Shown here one piece after another: positions 1 through 11,366 of a stretch of DNA of 64,000 bases. Location: the NCBI GenBank assembly GCA_027575805.1, contig JANBPU010000011.1:62001-126000 (forward strand), given 5' to 3'. The notes below the pieces were generated by a model that searched no databases, was not told where the DNA came from, and saw only the letters and a program-made list of their open reading frames with translations. A program made the translations under genes and the position numbers. Position 1 is the stretch's first letter. Each line of letters starts with the position of its first letter. This DNA comes from Mycoemilia scoparia (taxonomy: Eukaryota > Kickxellomycota > Kickxellomycetes > Kickxellales > Kickxellaceae).

Positions 1-1872
1 GTAGTATACTGGCTGGTAGCTGGGACAATCAGCGCAGCTGTACGAATAACTGAACTTGTATATCTAGTATACTGGAAAAATCGTTCAATATTCTTTATTT
101 AGATTCTCTGTGTGTCTATGTTTCAGATATTTTTAAAGTAGTAATGACAAGCCATCTGGTTTTTATGTGACCTTTGCATTCCCTAATGCCTTTAATGTTT
201 TTGGCTACTACCCAGTAATCGCTTTGAACCCAGGGCAAATGAAACACGGCCTGGCCCATCAGACAGTAGCACCAGCAAATCAGCCGGTCCAGCTACCGCC
301 GGCTGTTTACTCAGCATTATGATAAACATTACTCTGTCCCTTTAAATATGACGTGAGAGCACCACTCTCTAAAGCCAAATAGTATTATTTGATTTCACAC
401 CCATGGCCTGTTTATTCTAATTACGCCCATTTGATGGTTTAGCACAGCACTATTTGTCGATGGTGACTCCTGATATTCCGAACGACCCTCGTTGTTGGCC
501 TTATTGCTATTGCTGCTGCTAATATCACCACTATTTGGAGACTAGGTTATGGCTACTTGGCAGCCATTGTAGCAGCTGCAACAATAGCTACAGCAGCGTT
601 GACTGTAGATATCAGGGCAGTAGTTCAGCCTATTCTGATTCACCACATCTTACCCTTATTATACTGCTTTTTCCTTGTCCTTATCACCAATATTTTCGTA
701 AAGCAGCGCGGGCTTGTCCACCATAGAAAGTGGGGCGGTGTGCTTTCAGAGTATAAAAATATATCCAGATGCTGCTGTTGAACTGAACCGCTCCACGCAT
801 AACTGAACATCTTTAATTAAGGGGCCAAAATGTACCAATGCATGCAAATTCACCACAACCACAATCCGACAATGCACTATTCTACGCTTAGCGGTATTGT
901 CTATGTGTATTGGTTTGGAACAAAGCTGCCTTCAGTTGGCAGCACAACTCTTGACCTTGTTCTTGGTCACAAATGCACCTTTCTCGGCTGTTTCGACAGC
1001 AGGCCCATTATTCAGACATCCAAAAGGCCTTTGGACTGGATGGCTATACTATACATTCCCAGAGAATATTCCCAACATAAAGCGATCTGGATAACAGTAT
1101 ACCTTTTTGTTCATATGATACTCCGGACCATCCAGGTCGTCGTCGTCGTCGTCATCGTCATCAAATCAGCTATTTGGCGGTCAGACTTCCTTATGGCAGT
1201 TCTCAGTATTTGTTTTCTTGGAAAATGAGTAGAATCGTAGTTGGTTTGTATAGTCTATTTGTGATTGCTGTTGCTGCTATAATGTCTTGCGTGGATGTGT
1301 ATGCTGCCCTCAACTAATGGCCATTTATTTACATGGGCACAATGCATTGGGATCATATCTCGTGATGCTACAGACCCAGCACAAATAGCTGCCTTAATTC
1401 GGTCACTTGAATCGTATAGATAGCCAAATGGGCCTGATGACCCTCTCGTTTTTACTATTACTAAATGGGATGGTTTCCCTAGTGACCGAATCTATGGTAG
1501 GCAGAAGTGGCCCACAGATTTTAGTTCATGATTGAGCTGATCCATATGCGGCTCCTGGGGACCGATTTTGCCCAAGGCCTTGTGAACTTTGACCAGATAA
1601 TAAAACACTTGTCAAACCCAGTCTTCCCCTTATCCAGATACTTTTTGACTATTTTATTTTTGACTACCATCCATTTAAGATGCTTTGATCAAAAGTAACA
1701 GCCACCATCTAATTCTGGATAAGCAGTAATAATGAAATCCACCCATCGTTCCATCCCTGTCATATTACCATAGACGCTTTTAACCATTGGGGGGCAATCG
1801 AGGACTGGATCTACCTCCGGAGCTTCCTGTCGCTGCCGGAGGTTATTGCGTGCTTTATCCTTTGAGTCGCTT
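1..1872. other. gene-free stretch, no recognisable coding content
   Basis: The short open frames here (for example 830-1228 on +) have no recognisable motif, biased composition and no splice-linked partner, so I do not call genes. The stretch from about 1480 to 1620 resembles sequence near 39160-39300 and is listed separately as a dispersed repeat. Confidence 0.6.
1480..1620. repeat. dispersed repeat family C, copy 1 (degenerate)
   Basis: This segment aligns by eye with 39160-39300. Both carry an ATTTTGCCYAAGGCCTTGTG-like core preceded by TTCATGATTGAGCTGAT-like or equivalent sequence and by a GGCAGAARTG block. It is not obviously bounded by inverted repeats. Assignment rests on similarity between two or three diverged copies, so the ends are approximate. 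Confidence 0.5.
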
Positions 1873-2012
1873 TATGGGTGATTGTTTTTGAAGGGCTAAT
1901 TTTTACTAGTAGGCCAGTTTCATCATGCACGTTTGTCAGCCTGTATTATCATTGATAATATGCATTGGCATGTATAGTCTGCTTTTAGCCCTTCAAAAAT
2001 AACTACCCTTGT
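1873..2012. repeat. MITE-like family A element (long form), copy A1
   Basis: The element begins TATGGGTGATTGTTTTTGAA and ends with the near reverse complement TTCAAAAATAACTACCCTTG, giving terminal inverted repeats of about 24 bp around an AT-rich core. The core (ACTAGTAGGCCAGTTTC, then TGTCAGCCTRTATTATCATT) is shared with the copy at 57249-57376. No coding capacity. Confidence 0.75.
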
Positions 2013-2260
2013 TCATAGCAGCTTCACTCATCTACTGACTCAGGACCAGGATTGAGTGCTTCTTTGCGACTTTGCTATTGGCGCTTTGTTTTAATATCGA
2101 CTGTGCATCAAGAACACTCTATGGTCTTGATTTTACATCCATTTTTCCAGCCAAAACAGGTAATGATTGTCGCTGTGATTTACCCATTAAACTATTTGAT
2201 CCAAAAGCTCGATCACTTTTTGAAATTGCAAATTCTCAATTGCAAACCTGTTACCCTAGA

Positions 2261-2416
2261 TAAATGGCAGAGCCTCTTCTAAAAGGGTACTAGGATATTC
2301 CCTTGGATACTAGCCAATCGGCACTGAATCCCCAGCTAAAATATATGGGCTATGGGCTGATTTGCAGGGAATACGTGAGGGTATCTCTGATCCCTTTTGG
2401 TAGAGAGCTTTCAATA
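2261..2416. repeat. MITE-like family B element, copy B1
   Basis: Family B elements are about 135-155 bp with imperfect terminal inverted repeats: the 5' end reads GAGYCTCYTYTAAAAGGGTA and the 3' end carries its degenerate reverse complement, CCCTTTTGGTAGAGAGCTT. The interior shares CAGCTAAAATRTATGGGYTA and TTTGCAGGGAATACGTGAG with the other copies. Its 3' end overlaps the next element by the dinucleotide TA. Confidence 0.75.
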
Positions 2417-2519
2417 TGAGTAATGTTTTTGAAGGGCGAGTGATTATAGGGGCAGTCACAGCCAAATGGATGCCCAGTTTTACTAGTAAACTTTCACCCT
2501 TCAAAAACTATGATCCATA
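2415..2519. repeat. MITE-like family A element (short form), copy A2
   Basis: Termini are TATGAGTAATGTTTTTGAAG and, at the far end, CTTCAAAAACTATGATCCATA. The core has ATTATAGGGGCAGTCACAGC and CAGTTTTACTAGTAAAC, both shared with other short-form copies. It abuts B1 on the left and A3 on the right, each time sharing one TA. Confidence 0.8.
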
Positions 2520-2637
2520 TGGGTAGTTATTTTTGAAGGGCTAAGAGCAGAGTATAAATGATAATATAAGCTAGCCAGTATGCAAGTTGAAACTGGCCTA
2601 CTAGTAAAACTTGGCCCTTCAAAAATAATCACTCATA
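2518..2637. repeat. MITE-like family A element (long form), copy A3
   Basis: It starts TATGGGTAGTTATTTTTGAA and ends TTCAAAAATAATCACTCATA, about 25 bp of near-perfect terminal inverted repeat. The core has AGCCAGTATGCAAGTTGAAA in reverse orientation relative to the 57249 copy. It shares TA with A2 and A4. Confidence 0.8.
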
Positions 2638-2691
2638 TGGGTAGTTATTTTTGAAGGGTGGCCATCTACTAACAAATGGTGAACACCCATA
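2636..2691. repeat. MITE-like family A element, internally deleted, copy A4
   Basis: A 56-bp remnant keeps the left end TATGGGTAGTTATTTTTGAA and a right end CACCCATA, with most of the interior missing. It closes a four-element array that runs without intervening sequence from 2261. Confidence 0.65.
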
Positions 2692-5300
2692 TATAAAAAG
2701 CCCAAAGACAGACAGCATGTATGCTATTTAATTAAATTACCTAAAACATTAGACTTGATGGATAAATCTTAAAGACAGCATAGCTCACTTGATCTTTAAT
2801 GATTGTCACTTATAGTTGTGAGCCATCACCAGCTTTCGATTATTATGGCTTTGCGTGTATCGAGATCTTGTCGGTTGAAACCCAAAAGAGTTTGTTTCCC
2901 ACACACTCATGCAAATATATAAATGCTCAACATATATGACATTAGGTTCAGTTAGTCTATATCCACTGGCCAATGATACTTGCCAAAGTTCCTTATCACC
3001 AGGCTTTTCGAGGCAAGGTCTTGGCACCGTCCATAAAGTGCCACACAGATAATCTACAAGCATGTGACACAAAGACTCAGTGCAGCCTGGACAACAAACC
3101 CGTCCCCGATAGCCTCACAAGCGTGTTAATATCTATCATCATCATCATCATCGCTGTTATCGACTGTCTTCAACCAAGTCAAGTTTATTAAAACTTGCAG
3201 AAGGGCCATTTCCCGAATGCGCCTCCGCGTTACCAGATAAAGCATTAAGAATGAATCAGTGGCTGCTCACCTAAGGTATCTTATTTCCTAAGCACATTGT
3301 GTGGAGATGTATTCTTTTCTGACGATTGTGCTGTGTCCCTATTGGTGGTGTCTGTGTAGGTAAGACAATAGACAGTAGGATGTGTATCTTGCCAGAATGG
3401 GTTTCAAAGCAGTACACTTCCTCCACAAGCTGGTACTTTTTTATTTTCACAACTTGCCCGAACCAGCATGCAAATATTATTTGTTGCTGATCTAGGACTG
3501 CTCAAGCCACACTTTAACATTTTTACAAAGGACACGGTGTAGGAAAAAGGACATTAGCATATTCTCTATTTAGAAAGGAATTCTAGAAGGCAAAACTCGA
3601 ATGCCTTGCATAAAGACCCTACATATGCTTATTGCTATAGTTGGAGATGCATTTGATATACCCTTTGTCTTTTATGGACAATTCTGACATACGAACCTGG
3701 TTATAGTTTAGGTGCCCATGTTTTGCCGATCGGCAACTTGTGAAAAGGGACCTCTCCCGCCGCAGGGTTGGCCAGCACGACATTTGCCGATATTGCAAGT
3801 CATCGATCCAATTGTTTGTCAAAGATAAACCAAGTGTTCATGTATATCTGGTTCGAAATTGTAGTCTCATGGGCGAGTGATCCGTTAAAGACAATTGGGG
3901 TGCATGCACTTTTGCATTTATAAATTTTACAATTTTTCTAACACAGGAAGAAACAATTAATACTTTAATATTGACCTTAGAAACCAGGCATCGACCAATT
4001 GACAGAGTCTCCTTTGAAGGTGTACCAGAACAATACCTTGGATAATGGTCAATAGTCTGGCAAACCTAGCCTCAAGTATGGGTTATGGGCTGATTCACAG
4101 GGAATGTGTGGGAGCTCCATCATGTTCCCCTGTTTAATTTGGTAAACACGATTTTTAGTGTATGTGGCATGCAACTATCTCCCTAGGAGTAATATAGTGC
4201 TTAATCATCATCTCCATTATGTTCCCCTTTGATAGAGAACTTGTCAATTGGTAAAGGCGTGAGGCATGCAGCCTAAAAATCAGCAGTCCTTTGCTCTATT
4301 GGCTTACACAAACAATACAGGCACCGGGTAATGTTGCTCAGGAACAAACACATACTCGTATGCCTCATAGTATATCATCGGTGGTATCCCATCTACTCTG
4401 TTCATGTGCATTGGGTTACAAAAGATCTGGTAATTTCAGTCCTGCATTTCTAGTAAGTTGGTGTCTGTGGCTTGCCCGCCTGAACCACTGCCACCACCCC
4501 ACCAAAATAATATTTCCGATTATGGATTAACGCCGCTTGAGCGTATAGGGCTGCGCTTTCCAATGCCTTTTCTCCCACATGAGTCAATCCCTGGTGCAGC
4601 CTCCGTCACTCTTACAAATTTGGGTTAGTCAGATTCAAGCTTTTTTTGCCATGAGTGAACTAAGGTATAAATAAGAGAAACTTTCCCTTCTTCGTTGAGC
4701 TTTTCAAACACATTTTTTCTTTTCTAAGCGAGACAATAAATATATAGCGGATATACCATTATTATTATTGTTGTTGTGGTTGTAGTATTCAAATATCCTT
4801 TTTGATACGTTGTCCCGACTACTGATACCTTTTTCTTACCAAACTTGGACAAATAACGAGGCCGCACTGGCATTTTTGTATCAACACGGCAGTATTTTTC
4901 ACAATCCACAAAACACTGGTTGAACTATTTCCTGGATCTTGGCTTCGCCACCACTCATAACAGAAACACGCACATAGCCTTGATTCATAGGTCAATCCAG
5001 GCCATTTGCTACTGCCACACGTCTCCTTCCAACCCACATAAAGCCACACACGCACACACGCACTCTCTCGCTCACCCCTACTCACTCCTGATACACACAT
5101 ACTGGAGCAATATAACAGGGAGCTCGTTTCTACTGGTTCTTGGATTCACCCGCTCCATCAAGCTTTCATTCACCCTGACTCCTTTCTGTGTCTCGCTTCC
5201 TTTTCCTTCCTTCCTCCTCCTCCTCCTCCTCCTCCTCTTCCTTCTCCTTTTGTCTTGCTGCTAGCTTGTTCTATTCTATACACATAACTTTGAATCCTCA
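2692..5300. other. gene-free stretch upstream of NHA1
   Basis: No coding region was recognised. The stretch contains one degenerate family B element (listed), ATC and ATT microsatellites near 3136-3160 and 4755-4770, a CACACG-rich tract near 5040-5070 and a pyrimidine tract of TCC repeats at about 5210-5260. That tract lies just upstream of the NHA1 ATG, so it is probably in the promoter or 5' leader. Confidence 0.6.
3994..4255. repeat. MITE-like family B element, expanded, copy B2
   Basis: The left end ACCAATTGACAGAGTCTCC has its counterpart at the right end, AGAGAACTTGTCAATTGGT. The interior shares ATGGGTTATGGGCTGATT and CACAGGGAATGTGTG with other B copies. It is longer than the others because TCCATCATGTTCCCC near 4116 recurs as TCCATTATGTTCCCC near 4212, which suggests an internal duplication or insertion. 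Confidence 0.55.
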
Positions 5301-8300
5301 ATGGCTCACGGGGATCCGGCAAAGGTTGTCCCTGCCTGCCTTGGCGGCTTCATCGTCTTCTACGGCCTGGTGTCGGGATTTGTCAAGGAACGGCTATACC
5401 TTTCTGAAGCCTGTAGGTTATACATATCCAAGCCAAAACATATACCCATCGACAAGACCTTTGTGGCCATCTATATGTGGTCTCGCCCTTAAATGCGGCC
5501 TTACTAACGGCAGTCTTTCTGGTGCCCTTTTTCAGTGGTAGCTACGGTTTTCGGCATCATAATCGGGCCCAAGGCTATTAACATAGTCGATCCAGAGGAA
5601 TGGTTTGATATCAACCCCTTTACACGGGAGTTTTCTCGATATGTCATTGCGATCCAGGCAAGTACACGGTCTCTGTTATATGGGCGCCCATATACACCAA
5701 GTCCTTTTCCTTGTCTTCGTAGGGCAGACATCTAGTCTGTGTTCTTTCATGCATGATTTTGAATGTTTGTCTAACACATTTTACTCTTATCTTCTTGACT
5801 TCTATTTCCTCACCATGTGCGCTCATTACTGTTCTTGCCCGCTTCTGCCCCCGTTTCAACTGTCGATTATGTGGATTTCTGCTGTTGCTACTACATCCAT
5901 GGTCACACTTGTATTGATCGCATATGTGTGCACTCGATATGCTTGCGCCAAATGCACCTTAGGTCATGGCTGCTGGTATGACCCTTCCAAAGTAAGTTTA
6001 GTGTGCCTTCCTTGCCACATTTTTCTTTAGACAGAAGCCAGTATTCTTCCACGCGCACAACATAGACGGCATTACTGCCTAGCATATACTATACTATCCC
6101 TTTCCATATGGTGGCTATTCACTGCTAAACGCCTCACAGCCTCTCTTGCACTGGCTGCCATTTAGACAGTGCGGTCTACTCAACTTTAAACTATGCCCAG
6201 GCGATTGTATGTCCTATGCTGGCGTCTTGGCATCCAGTAGCATGTTCTCATCACCCCCTCACTTAAAATCTACTGAATCATTTTTGCTGCTCATTGACTT
6301 GTGTTTATCACTCCCTCATCATCATCGCCATCCCACAATGCCCACATCCAAATTTCCACCTGCCATACCCTTCTTTGCGATGCGATGTTGGTCCATTCAG
6401 CTATTGCCTCCAGCATCTGCCTAGTAAGTTCCTATAGTGTCCAAAGTAACAATATGATAATTGACTTTTTATTGATGTTTACCATAGAAAGTACATGCTT
6501 CGCAAGTGGCGCTCCTTGGCAGTACTATTTGGTCCTGTCATGGTTGTCATGTGGTTGGTCAGTGGTGCCCTGATGATACCATTCATCAAACTAAGCATTG
6601 TAAGCCTATTAGAAACGAATTCACTTTATCCAAATCAAGCCCCACACGCTTAGCTTCCAGAGAAATTGGGAAATATTCATCATATTTATTTATGTATTTT
6701 ACAAAACAGCTAAACGCCTTGCTAGTCGCTTCCTGTGTAACACCTACGGATCCAATTTTGGCCAACTCGATTGTAAAGGGCAGGTTTGCTGAAGCCCACG
6801 TTCCTCGCAATGTCCGCGATGTTTTGTCAGCTGAGAGCGGTGCTAACGATGGTATGTATCCTTTGGCATTCAATTTCAGTACATCAATGCTATCTCTGAA
6901 CAGCATATCTAAATGGCTCGAATCTATATTGCTTTAATAATGCGTAGGCCTTGGCTTTCCCTTTTTATTCTTCGCCCTGTATCTTTTGCGATATTCTGCT
7001 GGTCAAGCTATGGCAAAATGGTTCTATTGGATCTGGGCATTCGAAATTTTGTTATCCATTGTAATCGGAATCGTTGTGGGCTATATTGCAAGAAAAGTGC
7101 TTTATTTTGCCCAGGATCGCGAGTTGATTGATAAAGAATCTTTCCTGTCGTTCGGAATTGCTCTGGCTGTAAGTACCCGCAATTGTTGTTTTATTGGTTA
7201 CTTTGAGTTATTCAGTGTGTGCCACTCTTTCCAAGCTACCAGCACTAAATATCTTTTTTATATAAACATAGCTATTTATTGTCGGTTGTCTGACTCTCAT
7301 CGGTAGTGATGATATTCTTGCATGTTTTTGTGCTGGTCACTCATTTACTTGGGATGACTGGTTCAGCCAAGAAACCAAGGACGCTCATTTCCAGGAAGTC
7401 CTCGATTCTCTGATAAACATAACGTTTTTTGTGTATTTTGGCACTATAATTCCATGGAGCGATTTCAACAACCCAGAACTGCAGCTCACGCCATGGAGAC
7501 TCGTTGTAGTAGCTATCCTGATTCTCTTGTTTAGACGTATGCCAATTGTTGTAGCTCTAACGAAAATAACGCCAGCATTTAAAACGTATGGCCAATCAGC
7601 ATTTGCTGGTTGGTTTGGACCAATTGGCGTGGGCGCTGTGTTCTTCTCTGAACTCGCTATTGAAGACGCTGAAGAAAACGGCGGTTTGGAATTTCGCGGG
7701 ATCCAGGTTATCAGGCCCGTGGTGTTCTTTTTGGTATTGAGCTCTGTAATTGTTCACGGAATTACGGTTCCAATCATAAGATTCGGCAAGGCAGTGCATA
7801 CCCGAACGATGTCCAGCTCATCAATGCTTTCCAATGTGATGAGCAGACTCTCATTTTCTAATTCACGTCAAGTTCCACCACAGAGCAACTTCCAGGTCAT
7901 AAACATTTATGATTCATCTAACAATCTTCAAAAGCCCAATACGCATGGTGATGACGATGATAAGGATCCAGGTCCGTTACCTCTGCCATTCGAAAAAACC
8001 ATCACGATAGACGATGCTCCACGATTACTACCCCACGAAATAGATATCCACAAAGCATTGTCTCCAAATCATAATTATTTATCTGGTCGATCAGATAGCG
8101 GAGGCGATGTTAGGCACTTTGCCAAAGACCAAACTCAAAGCGGTGGTTTGGTACCTGGGCGCCATATAAGGACAAAATCTAACACTGAAGTGCCCATCAA
8201 GTATAACCCTGAGCTAGCCGCTTACTCTACAACCTCAAGTTTAAGCAAAGATGGTACATACAGCGAGATGCTTACTATTCTCCCCCACGATATCCGAGGT

Positions 8301-8795
8301 GGACACAATGGTAACGGTAGCAGATCAAGCATCGCAATTGACACTACAAAGTCATCAATCCAACCGCCATTATCTATTCCTCCACACATGCGTATATATA
8401 ATCCGGACAGATGGATCAATACATCAAAAGATAATAATGTTGAAAGTAGACGACGTATTTCCTTTGTTAACTTGGAAGCACATCGGGTCCGCTCACAGTC
8501 TATGCCTGATTTGGAGGAGCTTGCTTCCCGTGAACAGCAAAGGGTCGAGGAGGAAAAACAGAGTAACGAGCCCTATAATCAACGGTCTTCCCTTTGTTCT
8601 GATGAGATCGTGGAGTTAGACAGTTCTAGGCAAGAGCCACCAGCTTTAAACGATCCATATAGAAGCGAAATAGAGCAAACGTTTACCGAAGGAAAAGAGG
8701 ATCTCGAAAATCCCTTGGCAACTTTTGGAAGCTGGGTGTCTGATCGTGTTGCAAATGCTAAAAGACTTTGGAGGAATAAAAAGACGAGAAGGTAG
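5301..8795 (+). CDS. NHA1: plasma-membrane Na+(K+)/H+ antiporter, Nha1/Sod2 family
   Basis: A CPA1-family antiporter that expels Na+ or K+ in exchange for H+ at the plasma membrane. I reconstruct seven exons: 5301-5412, 5536-5657, 5963-5991, 6488-6599, 6710-6851, 6948-7168, 7272-8795, joining in phase to 753 residues. Visible family motifs in order are YLSEA/LVATVFGIIIGP near the N terminus, VMAAGMTLPKKYMLRKW, TPTDPILANSIVKG, ESGANDGLGFPF (the Asp pair region of the transport site), GSDDILACFCAGHSFTWDDW, and WFGPIGVGAVFF. After the last membrane segment comes a cytosolic tail of about 330 residues rich in Ser, Asp and Arg, as in fungal Nha1 proteins, ending in a basic cluster. The start is the first in-frame ATG before the first membrane segment. 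Oddities: exon 3 is only 29 nt, and the intron before it has a GC donor (CAG|GCAAGT). Identification is firm; exon ends are inferred. Confidence 0.93.
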
Positions 8796-9364
8796 TTTAT
8801 AACTGGCCTTATCACTGTGTTTTAGGAATGGTATTCTTGTTATTAAATGGCCTGTCGCAATGTTCTTTTACAAATCTTCAAGGCTGTATAGCATTGCTGG
8901 GGAAGAAACCTTAAAATTCTAACTGAGTTATAGGGAAGCAGCATTAGAATGGACTATCTCAGCCTCGCTTCCTTTATAATTCATATACACACATTTATAT
9001 TTGTAATCATATGTCATATGCGAATTTATTAATTAGACTTATTTTTTAGCTTTTTCTTATTCATATCGTTGGTATTGTCGCTGTTCTTGCTATCCAAATA
9101 ACAAATTTGTTTAAATTAATTGTCTTGTAAAGTTTGGTTTGTTGGAGTTTTCACTCAGTGCTGTTGGATCAGCAATATTTCTAGTTTGAGGAATTATTCT
9201 TCTGATGGTAATATTCTCCCATAACTAGGCCTGGAATTAAAGCAAGTTCATGTAAATATATCACAAAAATTCATTTATTTTTCAATATAAGCATTTCAAG
9301 GAGTATAGGGAATTGGGACTCGTAACCGAATACATTCGATCTTTGAAATATATTCTAGAGTAAA
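8796..9364. other. intergenic, NHA1 3' region and VPS29 promoter
   Basis: AT-rich sequence with no coding potential recognised. It should hold the NHA1 3' end and the VPS29 5' region; no TATA box or clear regulatory site stands out. Confidence 0.5.
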
Positions 9365-10200
9365 ATGGTATTAGTCTTGGCTATTGGTGATCTTCATATA
9401 CCCGACAGGGCTGCAGATATTCCATCAAAATTCAGAAAGCTACTGGCAAGTAACTGGGAAATGCATATGCTGGCACTAAATAACGAGAAAACATATACAC
9501 AAACACAAAGATCTAAACATGAGTAGGATTAACCGAATATCTTTATTTCTTGCAAAATAGGTTCCAGGAAAGATACAACAAATTATATGCACAGGAAATT
9601 TGTGTGATAACGCAACATTCGAATACCTGCGCACAGTATCAACAAATCTACACATTTCAAAGGGCGATTGTGACTACGAATCTCGCTCCTGGCCACAGTC
9701 AAAAGTCATAACCCATGGTCCGATAAGGATTGGTGTGACTCATGGCCACCACCTAGTTCCAACCAACGGTGATGTTGATACATTGGCCTCTGTTGCAAGG
9801 CAGATGAATGTTGATATATTGCTGACAGGTCATACTCATCGCTTTGAGGCCTATGAGGACCAAGGTCGTTTTTACATCAACCCTGGAAGTGCCACAGGCA
9901 GCTATTCGCCATATGAGCCGTAAGTGATATATATACGTATTCATATTCTGATTAATAGTGTCTGTGCATACTTTGTACATATATCTAAAGACTATTCATT
10001 TCTCAGTGAAATTATACACTGCCGGCCATTGCCACTAACATCAATTAAAACTTGTTTCATGTATGTTTAGGAGGCCAGTCCCATCGTTTGTGCTGATGGA
10101 TATTCAGGGCACAAAAGCAATAATCTATGTTTATCAACTCATTGATAACGAGGTTAAAGTTGATCGTATTGAATACCAAAAGGGTGCTTCACTACCATGA
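9365..10200 (+). CDS. VPS29: retromer subunit Vps29 (phosphoesterase fold)
   Basis: Vps29 is the metallophosphoesterase-fold subunit of retromer, which recycles cargo from endosomes to the Golgi. Three exons (9365-9445, 9561-9919, 10071-10200) give 189 residues, the usual family size (human about 182). Seen in order: GDLHIPDR (first metal-binding motif), [70 protein letters not shown] and a C-terminal [18 protein letters not shown]. These follow the order of Vps29 proteins throughout. The first intron begins GC (CTG|GCAAGT) and ends AAAATAG; phase and the conserved KLL|VPGKIQ junction both require this boundary. The start is the ATG placing [11 protein letters not shown] at the N terminus, as expected. 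Confidence 0.95.
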
Positions 10201-11366
10201 GTCCATTAGATACATATAATCTTGACATAGCTAGCTTTGTGTATTATCATCCTTGAAACAATAAATCGTGCCTTGGAGCACTAATCATTCATATTATACT
10301 TTAGCCTGGCCCTTGCTATCTGCAGAGATTCAATACATTTTCTGTCAGAAGCATGGCTGGCCACAGGTTCAAAAAAAGTGTATTTTGTGGTTCAAGTTGT
10401 AATGAAGCAATGTGCGGAATTTACCACTTTGTGGACCATACCCGGTTTTGGAATACCAACCAAAGACATGGCTTGGTGGCAACTAATTAAGATGAAAGAA
10501 AATTTGGGCCAATGCTTGAGAACAATGGGAACAGCAGCTGTTCAAGTGGACATACGCACCCCAGCATGCAAATTATGTACTTTCCGGTGCAAATTCGTGG
10601 GGTTGAAAATACCGCCCTTATTATCCACAATGTGGTAGCCATTTCATCAGATGTGTGCTTTAAATAGCTATTGAAAGCTTAATTGATGTGATTACAAATT
10701 CCTCGCAAGTCTACAACACGATGAGTGACTGTGGGCAGGGGAGTTGGAGACAAATAAAGAGTAGGCAGCTCACAGAGTGTTCCAATTGGCAAGTGAGCCG
10801 CATGGGCAACAAACAAATCGAGCCACTCGCGACAAGCCCAGTTTTTATGCACCCAGGCCAGTGAGGAACAACAGAGAAAAAAAGTATAGAGAGTTAGGAA
10901 ACCACCAGTGGCTTTGAAGGACAAGTTGATAGAAGGCCATAGGCTAGCAGGCCAACCAGCCCAAAGCCACCTTTGCTTTTCTCTTTACAAAGCAAAGGAC
11001 GAAAGTACTTGTGAGCTCGCCATCTCTTTCTATTTTGTGATCACTATTTACTTTTATTATTATAACGACCACCCTTGTAGTAGTAGTAGTTTTTGACTAC
11101 GGCACTTTTAACGACCCTAACGACCTCCCCGTTTATTTGCCACTAGCTAAACTGCTTCAATAAACAACAGTGCCCAGCCCACAGGGAGTTCTACAGACTA
11201 CTCAAAGAAGTCGCACAGCGCTTTTTGGACACATTTCTCGAATTTCTACCGAATAATCTGCTCTTCTTCTGGCTTGGAAAGGTGTTTTGAATAAGTTCTC
11301 TCATCTGCCTTGTGACTAGACTGACAACCTTCTTTTTCAACTTGAGATAATTCCGCTTTCGCTAAA
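10201..11366. other. intergenic stretch upstream of the PIN4-like gene
   Basis: No gene recognised. The small open frame at 10378-10638 has no family signature. The last 200 bases carry pyrimidine tracts such as CTCTTCTTCTGGC and probably form the leader of the downstream gene. Confidence 0.5.

Noticed and set aside
535..1228. Overlapping + strand frames of 63-132 residues
   Set aside because: No motif, low-complexity content (Ala and Val runs from simple repeats) and three overlapping frames; looks like chance.
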